DNA of 64,000 bases from NCBI GenBank assembly GCA_963840545.1, contig CAWIZE010000002.1, positions 372,001 through 436,000 on the forward strand, in the 5' to 3' direction. Shown here one piece after another: positions 16,113-22,672 of this stretch. The notes beneath the pieces were generated by a model, which saw nothing but the letters and a program-made list of their open reading frames with translations, was not told the origin of the DNA and ran no database searches. Within the stretch, counting starts at the first letter, position 1. Each line of letters begins with the position of its first letter. The position numbers and the translations under genes are program-made. The stretch is from JAKAWQ01 sp963840545. Its GTDB lineage: Bacteria; Pseudomonadota; Alphaproteobacteria; Acetobacterales; Acetobacteraceae.

Positions 16113-16343
16113 ATGGACACCGTCACAATTCACACCGCAAAGACGACCCTGTCGCAACTTCTGGCGCGCGTCGAAGCCGGTGAGGAAATCATCCTGGCGC
16201 GCGGTAAGGAACCGATCGCCAAGCTCGTGCCGTTCCACCGGCGCCCGACGAAGCGTCGGTTCGGAGCGCTGCGCGGAGCGATCAGCATCGGACCCGAATT
16301 TTTCGAGCCCTTGCCGGACCAGGAACTGGCAGCGTGGGAATAG
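16113..16343 (+). CDS. Phd/YefM-type VapB antitoxin
   Basis: A 76-residue antitoxin beginning MDTVTIHTAKTTLSQLLARV with EEIILARGKEPIAKLVP, the Phd fold that binds operator DNA as a dimer. The C-terminal segment (FGALRGAISIGPEFFEPLPD) is the toxin-neutralising tail seen in antitoxins paired with PIN toxins. The stop is 3 bases before the toxin ATG. The upstream TTAGCTAA palindromes are its likely target. Confidence 0.88.
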   Translation: MDTVTIHTAKTTLSQLLARVEAGEEIILARGKEPIAKLVPFHRRPTKRRFGALRGAISIGPEFFEPLPDQELAAWE

Positions 16344-16346
16344 TGG

Positions 16347-16733
16347 ATGAATTTGCTGCTCGACACGCATGCCTTTCTCTGGTGGCTCGCAGGCGATGAC
16401 TCGCTTTCTGCGGCGGCACGAACGGCGATAGCTGACGAGGGCAACGGCATTTTCATCAGCGCCGCCTCGGCCTGGGAAATAACGGTGAAGCACCGGATTG
16501 GCAAATTGCCCGGCGTCGCCGCCATCGTCGCGGATATCGTCGGCACGGTCGTCGATCAGGGCTTCACCGGCTTGCCGATAAGCCTTCGGCATGGACAAGT
16601 GGCGGGCGCATTGCCGGGGCCTCACCGTGACCCGTTCGACCGGATGCTGATCGCCCAGGCGATGCTGGAGAATCTCGTGCTCGTCTCCAATGAGGAGAAT
16701 TTCGACGCCTATGGCGTCGCAAGATTATGGTGA
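16347..16733 (+). CDS. vapC: VapC-type PIN-domain toxin
   Basis: A 128-residue PIN-domain endoribonuclease. The metal-binding acidic residues are in place: MNLLLDTHAFLWWL (Asp), ISAASAWEITVK (Glu), HRDPFDRMLIAQAM (Asp) and the late Asp in NEENFDAYGV. It would cleave RNA (tRNA or rRNA in studied members) when the antitoxin is degraded. The gene is intact, unlike the VapC copy at 13134. Confidence 0.9.
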   Translation: MNLLLDTHAFLWWLAGDDSLSAAARTAIADEGNGIFISAASAWEITVKHRIGKLPGVAAIVADIVGTVVDQGFTGLPISLRHGQVAGALPGPHRDPFDRMLIAQAMLENLVLVSNEENFDAYGVARLW

Positions 16734-16772
16734 CGCGGCGGGGCCGTCGCCCCTCGGCAAGCCGCGAAGCCT

Positions 16773-17165
16773 TCACACGAGCTCGACGCGCGCGTAATGG
16801 CCGGCCGCAGCGGCGAGGCGCTGGTCGCGCGTGAGGAGCGACGCATCGAGCGCTTCCGCCAGCGCGACGTACACCGCATCATAGGCCGTGAGATTGTTCC
16901 GCAATTCCCAGACGCGCGGCAGCAGGACGCCGTGGGGATACCGGCGCAGCGGAAAGTCGGCGAGATCGGCGAGAGCGGCCCGGCCACGCTCATGGTCGAT
17001 CTCCCCGGCGGCCGCGTACCGGCGGACGACCTGTGCGACTTCCACGTCAAGCAGATGAGGCGCGTGCAGCGTTTGCCGGGAGTCGAACAGCCGCCTTTCC
17101 ACCGCTTCGGCCGCTGGTGTGCGGAGGAGCGCTTCGAGCAGGGCCGAAGCGTCGACGACAATCAC
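16773..17165 (-). CDS. vapC: VapC-type PIN-domain toxin
   Basis: A 130-residue PIN-domain protein with MIVVDASALLEALLR (first Asp), LHAPHLLDVEVAQVVRR (Glu), LTAYDAVYVALAEAL (Asp) and LLTRDQRLAAAAG (last Asp). This subgroup is usually paired with FitA/CopG-like antitoxins, which fits the gene upstream. Its ATG overlaps the antitoxin stop by 4 bases. It converges with the vapBC pair at 16113-16733. Confidence 0.9.
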   Translation of the reverse strand: MIVVDASALLEALLRTPAAEAVERRLFDSRQTLHAPHLLDVEVAQVVRRYAAAGEIDHERGRAALADLADFPLRRYPHGVLLPRVWELRNNLTAYDAVYVALAEALDASLLTRDQRLAAAAGHYARVELV

Positions 17166-17392
17166 GGACGGTCGCGTTCGGCGCGAATTGCCTGAGCCGG
17201 CACCACGGAAGGCGTCATTGCCGACCGACGCTGCAGGCGGGCGCGCAACTCGTCCAGCGTTGGCCGCTCGGCCACCTCGCGGATCTCGTTCAGCAAGTAA
17301 TCGGACAGCGACATGCCTGCCAGCGCGGCGCGCGATTTGAGCCGCCGATGCAGCGTATCAGGCACATTGCGGATCTGGATCATCGTCGACAT
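17162..17392 (-). CDS. FitA/CopG-like ribbon-helix-helix antitoxin
   Basis: A 76-residue protein: MSTMIQIRNVPDTLHRRLKS is the beta-strand and first helix of a ribbon-helix-helix domain, followed by ALAGMSLSDYLLNEIRE. The C-terminal arm (ERPTLDELRARLQR) would bind the PIN toxin encoded immediately downstream in ATGA overlap. The start at 17392 is the usual one for the family. Confidence 0.88.
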   Translation of the reverse strand: MSTMIQIRNVPDTLHRRLKSRAALAGMSLSDYLLNEIREVAERPTLDELRARLQRRSAMTPSVVPAQAIRAERDRP

Positions 17393-17456
17393 GTGGGAAA
17401 TATAAAAGCATGCGAAACACATGTCCAGCCGCTGCCAATAGAGACGGGGGCGGGCG

Positions 17457-17518
17457 CCCAACGCGCTTGCGCGTTGGGACCCGTCCAGGGCCCCCACACT
17501 TGAACCCTTGGGCCCTGG
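17457..17518. terminator. Two perfect hairpins, dispersed repeat copy
   Basis: CCCAACGCGC/GCGCGTTGGG (17457-17478, 2-base loop) is followed by CCAGGGCCC/GGGCCCTGG (17485-17493 and 17510-17518), the same second hairpin as at 2489-2522. It lies between the minus-strand RNase D and antitoxin genes and can terminate transcription of the former. Confidence 0.65.
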
Positions 17519-17552
17519 CGGGGGTTCCAGGGGAGAGCCCCCTTGGCCTGGC

Positions 17553-18209
17553 TCAGTGCGCGAAGAGGTCCGGCTCCTCGTACCCGAGCAGATCGAGCGC
17601 CGCGCGTTCCGGCAGGAACGCAAAGCACGCCTCGGCAAGCGCGCGCCGCCCCTCGCGTTCGAGCAGCGCCTCCAGCTTCGCCCACAGCGCGTGCAAATAA
17701 AGAACGTCCGATGCCGCGTAGGCGAGCTGTTCGGGCAGCAGCTCGGCCGCGCCCCAGTCCGAGGTCTGCTGCTGCTTGGCGAGATCGACCCCGAGCAGCG
17801 CGTGGCACAATTCCTTGAGCCCGTGCCGGTCGGTGAAGGTGCGCACGAGCTTGGAGGCGATCTTCGTGCAGCGCACCGGCGCCACCCGCACGCCCAGCGC
17901 GCGGGCGAGGATCGCGACATCGAAGCGGGCGAAGTGCATCAGCTTCACCACCTCCGGGTCGGCGAGCAGGCGGCGGAGGTTGGGGCAGTCGGCGCCGCGG
18001 CCGCCCATCCGTTCGGGCACGATCTGGACGAGGTGCGCGACACCGTTGCCCGCGGAGAGCTGGACCAGGCAGAGCCGGTCGCGATGCGGGTTGAGCCCCA
18101 TCGTCTCGGTGTCCACCGCGACCATCGGTCCGAACGAGAGCCCTTCGGGCAGGTCGTTGCGGTGGAGATGGATCGTCGCGTCGGGCTGGAACTGGGTGAG
18201 GCCTGCCAC
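17553..18209 (-). CDS. Ribonuclease D-like 3'-5' exonuclease (short form)
   Basis: A 218-residue DEDDy exonuclease: VAVDTETMGL carries the first Asp and Glu, KLMHFARFDVAILA the second Asp, and QLAYAASDVLYLHALW the final Tyr and Asp. The C-terminal HRDC domains of full RNase D are absent, as is usual for the short alphaproteobacterial form, so the substrate may differ from tRNA. The frame is open through the tRNA-Leu gene, so an upstream start is an artefact; GTG 18209 is the first start after the tRNA. It lies 15 bases downstream of tRNA-Leu on the same strand. Confidence 0.85.
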   Translation of the reverse strand: MAGLTQFQPDATIHLHRNDLPEGLSFGPMVAVDTETMGLNPHRDRLCLVQLSAGNGVAHLVQIVPERMGGRGADCPNLRRLLADPEVVKLMHFARFDVAILARALGVRVAPVRCTKIASKLVRTFTDRHGLKELCHALLGVDLAKQQQTSDWGAAELLPEQLAYAASDVLYLHALWAKLEALLEREGRRALAEACFAFLPERAALDLLGYEEPDLFAH

Positions 18210-18224
18210 TTGCTTGCTTCGCGT

Positions 18225-18311
18225 TGGTGCCCAGGAGAAGACTCGAACTTCCACGACCTTGCGGCCACAGGTACCTGAAACCTGCGCGTCTACCAATTCC
18301 GCCACCTGGGC
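18225..18311 (-). tRNA. tRNA-Leu (anticodon CAG)
   Basis: The minus strand reads from GCCCAGGTGGCGGAATTGG to a 3' end GGGCACCA, 87 bases with the CCA encoded. The acceptor stem GCCCAGG/CCTGGGC pairs, the D arm has the GGTAGACGCG pattern of leucine tRNAs, the anticodon stem CAGGT/ACCTG encloses a 7-base loop with CAG, a long variable arm follows, and the T loop has GTTCGAGTC. It decodes CUG, a dominant Leu codon in a genome this GC-rich. Confidence 0.96.
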
Positions 18312-18456
18312 ACGGACGGCAGGTGCGAGCGGGGCGGCCATCTAACGCGGCCCCCCCCTCGCGTCAACTCCGTCCCGCTTGAGCGAAAGCCGCCCGCAGC
18401 CTATTCACCGGGACGGAACGGGCGCGGGCTCCGCTCCGGATAAGAAGGAGAGGCGG

Positions 18457-19404
18457 GTGGCGGGACGCAAGGTGGCAACGGTGTTCGGCGGCTCGGGATT
18501 CCTCGGCCGCTATGTGGTGAAGCGCCTCGCCGCCGCCGGCCAGGTGGTGCGCGTCGCGGTCCGCGATCCCGAGGCCGCGCTCTTCCTCAAGCCCATGGGT
18601 GCGGTCGGCCAGATCGTGCCGCTCTACACCGATCTCGCCCGTCCCGACACGGCGCCCCGTGCGGTCGCCGGCGCCGACATCGTCGTCAACCTCGTCGGCA
18701 TCCTCGCCGAGCGCCGCCCGGGCGAGTTCGAGCGCATCCACGCCGCCGGCGCGGGCGCCGTGGCCGCGGCGAGCGCCGAGGCCGGCGTCGCCCATCTCGT
18801 CCATGTCTCGGCGATCGGCGCCGATCCCTCGAGCCCGAGCCGCTACGCCGCCAGCAAGGCCGCCGGCGAGGAGGCCGTCCTCGGCGCCTTCCCCACCGCC
18901 ACCGTTCTCCGCCCCTCGATCGTCTTCGGGCCGGAGGACCAGTTCTTCAACCGCTTCGGCGCGCTCGCCCAGTACCTGCCCTTCATGCCGGTGATCTCGG
19001 GGGGGAGCCGCATGCAGCCGGTCTATGTCGGCGACCTCGCCGACGCGGTGATGGCGGCACTCCTTCGCCCCGAAGCCGCGGGCGGGATCTACGAGCTTGG
19101 CGGTCCGCGCATCTTCACCTTCCGCGAGCTCCTCCAATTCATTCTCAAGGAAACCGGACGGGCCCGCCCGCTGATCGCGATCCCCCCCGGGCTCGCCCGC
19201 TTCCAGGCGAGGATCGCCGAGCTGCTGCCCGGCAAGCCGCTGACCCGCGACCAGCTCCTGATGCTGGCGCGCGACAACATCACCGCGGAGGGCGCTCCGG
19301 GCCTCGCCGATCTCGGCGTCATTCCGACCCCGATCGAGATGGTGGTGCCGCAGTACCTCGCGCGCTTCCGCCCCGGCGGCCGCCGCGCGCTGATGCCGGC
19401 CTAG
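18457..19404 (+). CDS. Complex I NDUFA9-like NAD(P)-binding protein
   Basis: A 315-residue atypical short-chain dehydrogenase with an N-terminal Rossmann motif (VFGGSGFLGRYVVKRLA), VNLVGILAERRPGEFERIHA in the middle, and YAASKAAGEEAVL followed by TVLRPSIVFGPEDQFFNRF. These are hallmarks of the NDUFA9 group related to a mitochondrial complex I accessory subunit; bacterial members probably bind NADPH without a proven reaction. The GTG at 18457 was chosen because AAGGAG lies about 8 bases upstream; an in-frame ATG at 18379 has no such site. The gene stands alone and ends next to a 96-bp repeat. Confidence 0.85.
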   Translation: MAGRKVATVFGGSGFLGRYVVKRLAAAGQVVRVAVRDPEAALFLKPMGAVGQIVPLYTDLARPDTAPRAVAGADIVVNLVGILAERRPGEFERIHAAGAGAVAAASAEAGVAHLVHVSAIGADPSSPSRYAASKAAGEEAVLGAFPTATVLRPSIVFGPEDQFFNRFGALAQYLPFMPVISGGSRMQPVYVGDLADAVMAALLRPEAAGGIYELGGPRIFTFRELLQFILKETGRARPLIAIPPGLARFQARIAELLPGKPLTRDQLLMLARDNITAEGAPGLADLGVIPTPIEMVVPQYLARFRPGGRRALMPA

Positions 19405-19410
19405 AACGGG

Positions 19411-19506
19411 ATGAGATCGCGAGCGCTCACCCATCCCGCTCTCGGCCATTGTTTTGTCGCGTGATTGACGCTTCCGGCGATCCCGCCTTCAGCGATCACG
19501 CTCTAG
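19411..19506. repeat. 96-bp dispersed repeat, copy A (also at 39450-39545)
   Basis: This segment is the same length as, and mostly identical to, 39450-39545. It contains ATGAGATCGC near its left end and a right part with CTTCCGGCGATCCCGCCTTC. GCGTGAT (19459-19465) and ATCACGC (19495-19501) form an inverted repeat. The right end supplies the complementary stop codon of rpmB. It sits between convergent genes and probably works as a bidirectional terminator. Confidence 0.75.
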
Positions 19507-19793
19507 CTCGCCGCGGCGCGGGCCCGCTCGACCTGCCGCTTGAGGGTGCGCGCGGTCTCGGGCAGGCGCCGGTTCGGCGTGCCCAGCAGGAACGCGTCCA
19601 GCCCGCCCTTGTGCTCGATCGTGGAGAGCGCCCGCGTCGAGATCCGGATCCGGACCGTGCGGCCCAGGATATCCGACATCAGCGACGCCTCCTGCAGGTT
19701 GGGCAGGAAGCGGCGGCGCGTCTTGTTGTTGGCGTGGCTGACATTGTTGCCGGTCAGCACGCGCTTGCCGGTGAGCTCACACATGCGCGACAT
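19503..19793 (-). CDS. rpmB: Ribosomal protein L28
   Basis: A 96-residue large-subunit ribosomal protein with the family start MSRMCELTGKRVLTGNNVSH, ANNKTRRRFLPNLQ and VRIRISTRALSTIEHKGGLD. Length and sequence are typical of alphaproteobacteria. rpmG is not adjacent. The stop codon lies within the right end of the 96-bp repeat. Confidence 0.97.
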   Translation of the reverse strand: MSRMCELTGKRVLTGNNVSHANNKTRRRFLPNLQEASLMSDILGRTVRIRISTRALSTIEHKGGLDAFLLGTPNRRLPETARTLKRQVERARAAAS

Positions 19794-19859
19794 CGGGGGG
19801 CCTCTCGAAGGAAGCGGGCTTATGGCGGAGGGGCCAGCCCAGGTCAAGCCAATGGCCCG

Positions 19860-21755
19860 TCAAGCGACCGGCTCGGGCAGCGGCCCAGGGAGCGGCCCAG
19901 GGAGCAGCGACCCAGGGAGCAGCGGCCCAGGGAGCAGCGACCCAGGGAGCAGCGACCCAGGGAGCAACAGGATCTCCCGCTCCGCCGCCTGCAGCGCCCA
20001 CATCCGCGCATAGAGCCCGCCTTGCGCCAAAAGCTCGGCATGGGTCCCGCGCTCGACCACGGCGCCCGCCTCGAGCACCAGGATCTCGTCCGCCTCGACC
20101 ACCGTCGAGAGGCGGTGGGCGATGATGAGCGTCGTCCGCCCCTGCTCGAGCGGGCGCAGTGCTGCCGCGATCTCCCGTTCGGTCGCGGTGTCGAGCGCGC
20201 TCGTCGCCTCGTCGAGGAGCAGGATGCGCGGATTCTTGAGCAGCGTGCGGGCGATCGCGACGCGCTGCTTCTCCCCGCCCGAAAGCTTGAGCCCGCGCTC
20301 GCCGACCCGGGTTGCGTAGCCCTCGGGCAGCCGCTCAACGAAGTCGTGCACCCGGGCCGCCCGGGCCGCCGCTTCGATCTCCGCCTCCCCGGCCGCCGGC
20401 CGGCCATAGGCGATGTTGTAGCGGATGGTGTCGTTGAAGAGGACGGTGTCCTGCGGCACGATCCCGATCGCCGCGCGCAGGCTCGCCTGCGTCACCGTGC
20501 GGATATCCCGCCCGTCGATCAGGATGCGTCCGGCAATCGGCTCGTAGAAGCGGAAGAGCAGCCTTGTGATGGTCGATTTGCCCGATCCGGTCGGCCCGAC
20601 GATCGCCAGCGTCCCGCCGGCCGGCACCGAGAAGCTCACCCCGTGCAGCACCTCGCGCTCGGGCCCGTAGCCGAACCGCACCCCCTCGAACGTGACCCTG
20701 CCCGCGAGCTCTCCGGGCAGGGGCAGGGCGGGCGCGCCCGGCGGGTCGGTGATCTCGGGGGCGACATCGAGCAGGCGGAACATCTGCTCCATGTCGAGCA
20801 GCCCCTCGCGCATCTGGCGATAGACGAATCCTAAGAAATTGAGCGGCTGGTAGAGCTGGAGCAGGTAGGTATTCACCAGCACGAATTTTCCGACGCTCAT
20901 CGTCCCCGCCCGCACCTCCTCTGCCGCCAGCAGCATGACGAGCGCAACCCCGACCGCGGCGATCGCCGCCTGGCCGGTGTTGAGCAGGTCGAGCGTCAGC
21001 TGCGAGCGCACGGCCGCCCGCTCATAGGCGGCGAGCGAGACGTCGAAGCGCGCCGCCTCATGCGCCTCGTTGCCGAAATACTTGACCGTCTCGTGATTGA
21101 TCAGGCTGTCGAGCGCTTTGTTCTTGGCCTCGTTGTCCATCGCGTTCATCCGCCGGCGGATGCCGAGCCGCATGCCGGTGAAGCCGATGGTGAAGGCGAG
21201 GTAGCCGCCGACCGAGAGGAAGGTGATCAGCGCGAACCGCCAGTCGAAGATGCGCCACAGCACGAGCGTGACCAGCAGCACCTCGAAGATCGTCGGCAGC
21301 ACATTGAACACCGCGAGCCTGAGCACGCTCTCGATGCCGGCGGTGCCGCGGTCGATGGCGCGGCCGAGCGCGCCGGTCTGCCGGTCGAGATGGAAGCGGA
21401 GCGAGAGAAGGTGCAGGTGCTGGAACGTCTCGAGCGCGATCCGCCGCACCGCCCGCTGCTGCACGGCGGCGAAGAGGGCGTCGCGCAGCTCGGCGAAGCC
21501 CGAGGAGGCGATGCGCAGCAGGCCATAGGCGACGATCATCGCCACCGGCACGACCGCCACGGCGCTCGCCCCTTTCGGCGCCAGCGCATCGACCGCGCGC
21601 GAATAGGCGATCGGCACCAGCACCGTCGCGATTTTCGCGGCGACCAGCGCCACCCCCGCCGCGGTGACGCTGAGCCGCGCCGCGAGGTTGTCCTTCGGCC
21701 AGAGGTAAGGGAGCAGGGAGCGGATGACGCCGAAGGAGGGCGAGGATGCGGACAT
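19860..21755 (-). CDS. ABC exporter, AtmA/HMT1 type (transmembrane-ATPase fusion)
   Basis: A 631-residue half-transporter: about six transmembrane helices in residues 20-310 and an ATPase in 330-590 with Walker A IVGPTGSGKSTITRLLF, signature LSGGEKQRVAIARTL and Walker B ILLLDEATSALD. FHLDRQTGALGRAIDRGTAG and VKYFGNEAHEAARF are typical of the Atm1/HMT1 branch, which exports glutathione-linked compounds in iron-sulfur or heavy-metal homeostasis. The last 35 or so residues are a Leu-Pro-Gly repeat (LLPGS/LLPGP) encoded by a 12/15-bp DNA tandem repeat, so the tail is an expansion, not a conserved domain. No adjacent gene suggests a specific substrate. Confidence 0.92.
   Translation of the reverse strand: MSASSPSFGVIRSLLPYLWPKDNLAARLSVTAAGVALVAAKIATVLVPIAYSRAVDALAPKGASAVAVVPVAMIVAYGLLRIASSGFAELRDALFAAVQQRAVRRIALETFQHLHLLSLRFHLDRQTGALGRAIDRGTAGIESVLRLAVFNVLPTIFEVLLVTLVLWRIFDWRFALITFLSVGGYLAFTIGFTGMRLGIRRRMNAMDNEAKNKALDSLINHETVKYFGNEAHEAARFDVSLAAYERAAVRSQLTLDLLNTGQAAIAAVGVALVMLLAAEEVRAGTMSVGKFVLVNTYLLQLYQPLNFLGFVYRQMREGLLDMEQMFRLLDVAPEITDPPGAPALPLPGELAGRVTFEGVRFGYGPEREVLHGVSFSVPAGGTLAIVGPTGSGKSTITRLLFRFYEPIAGRILIDGRDIRTVTQASLRAAIGIVPQDTVLFNDTIRYNIAYGRPAAGEAEIEAAARAARVHDFVERLPEGYATRVGERGLKLSGGEKQRVAIARTLLKNPRILLLDEATSALDTATEREIAAALRPLEQGRTTLIIAHRLSTVVEADEILVLEAGAVVERGTHAELLAQGGLYARMWALQAAEREILLLPGSLLPGSLLPGPLLPGSLLPGPLPGPLPEPVA
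19878..19966. repeat. 12/15-bp tandem repeat encoding the C-terminal tail of the ABC exporter
   Basis: Six or so copies of CCCAGGGAGC followed by AGCGA or GGC, in units of 12 or 15 bases, extend the exporter reading frame with an LPGS/LPGP repeat. Confidence 0.85.
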
Positions 21756-21847
21756 GGGGGCGGATATAGGGACGGGGTCCGCCGGGCGCACGCGGCGCGC
21801 GAGGTTTCGCTTGGGAAGCGGCGCCGCCTGGACTACCTCGGCAGGCG

Positions 21848-22672
21848 ATGCCGGACGACCTGCTCCGCCATATCGCCGCCTGCCGCAACGCGCGCCTGCC
21901 CGGCACGCGGCTCCGGCTGTGGCTCGGGAGTGCCGCGGTCGGCTGGGTCACGCCGGAAACCGCCGCCGAGATGAGGGCGGTCGTACGCGAGGGCGCCGTC
22001 TTGCTGCCCGACGCGGCCGCCTTCGCGGCGATGGCCGAGGCGCTCGCCCGCGCCGGCCATGTCCGCCGCCGCCACGAGGCGTTTTCCGTCCGCGCCTGCC
22101 CCGCCGGCCCCGAGCTCGCCCGGATCGATCGCGGCGCGCTCCCTCGCCTCGGCATCTGGTCCGAGGGGGTCCACGTCAACGGCCTCGTCCGCCGCTCGGA
22201 CGGGCCCTGGCTCTGGGTCGCCGAGCGGGCCGCGGACAAGGCGCTCGACCCCGGCAAGCTCGACCATCTCGTCGCCGGCGGCGTCCCGGCCGGCCTCACG
22301 CCCTGGGAAACCCTGATCAAGGAGGCCGCCGAAGAGGCCGACATCCCGGCCCCGCTCGCCCGCCGAGCCCTGAAGATGGGCCGAATCGTCTATGCCATGG
22401 AACGCGCGGAAGGCCTCCGCCGCGACCGCCTCCATTGCTACGACCTCTGGCTGCCCGAGGATTTCGTGCCCCGCCCGGCGGATGGCGAGGTGGCGGGCTT
22501 CGCGCTCTGGAAGCTGCCGCGGGTATTGGCGTGCCTGCGCGAGACCGACCGCTTCAAGTTCAACGTCTCCCTGGTGCTGATCGACCTCTTCCTCCGCCTC
22601 GGCCTGATCGATCCCGGGGGCGTGGAGGGGCGCGCCTTGCGCGCGGGGCTCGACGAGCCGGTCGCTCCGTGA
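21848..22672 (+). CDS. Nudix hydrolase with N-terminal DUF4743 domain
   Basis: A 274-residue protein. The N-terminal DUF4743 region (about 1-110; PDDLLRHIAACRNARL, GHVRRRHEAFSVRAC) precedes a Nudix domain with GVHVNGLVRRSDGPWLWVAE and a Nudix box reading GGVPAGLTPWETLIKEAAEE, with a Lys in the usual Arg position. Relatives include the Nudix part fused to thiamin pyrophosphokinase in eukaryotes, and they hydrolyse thiamin-type or other diphosphates. The stop overlaps the GTG start of the following membrane-protein gene by 4 bases. Confidence 0.85.
   Translation: MPDDLLRHIAACRNARLPGTRLRLWLGSAAVGWVTPETAAEMRAVVREGAVLLPDAAAFAAMAEALARAGHVRRRHEAFSVRACPAGPELARIDRGALPRLGIWSEGVHVNGLVRRSDGPWLWVAERAADKALDPGKLDHLVAGGVPAGLTPWETLIKEAAEEADIPAPLARRALKMGRIVYAMERAEGLRRDRLHCYDLWLPEDFVPRPADGEVAGFALWKLPRVLACLRETDRFKFNVSLVLIDLFLRLGLIDPGGVEGRALRAGLDEPVAP

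Noticed and set aside
12871..18311. Integrative element inserted at tRNA-Leu
   Set aside because: No integrase gene and no duplicated tRNA end were found within the window, so only a loose accessory region is supported.
18210..18341. N-terminal extension of the RNase D-like protein through the tRNA
   Set aside because: The extension is a translation of the tRNA-Leu gene and is not protein-coding.
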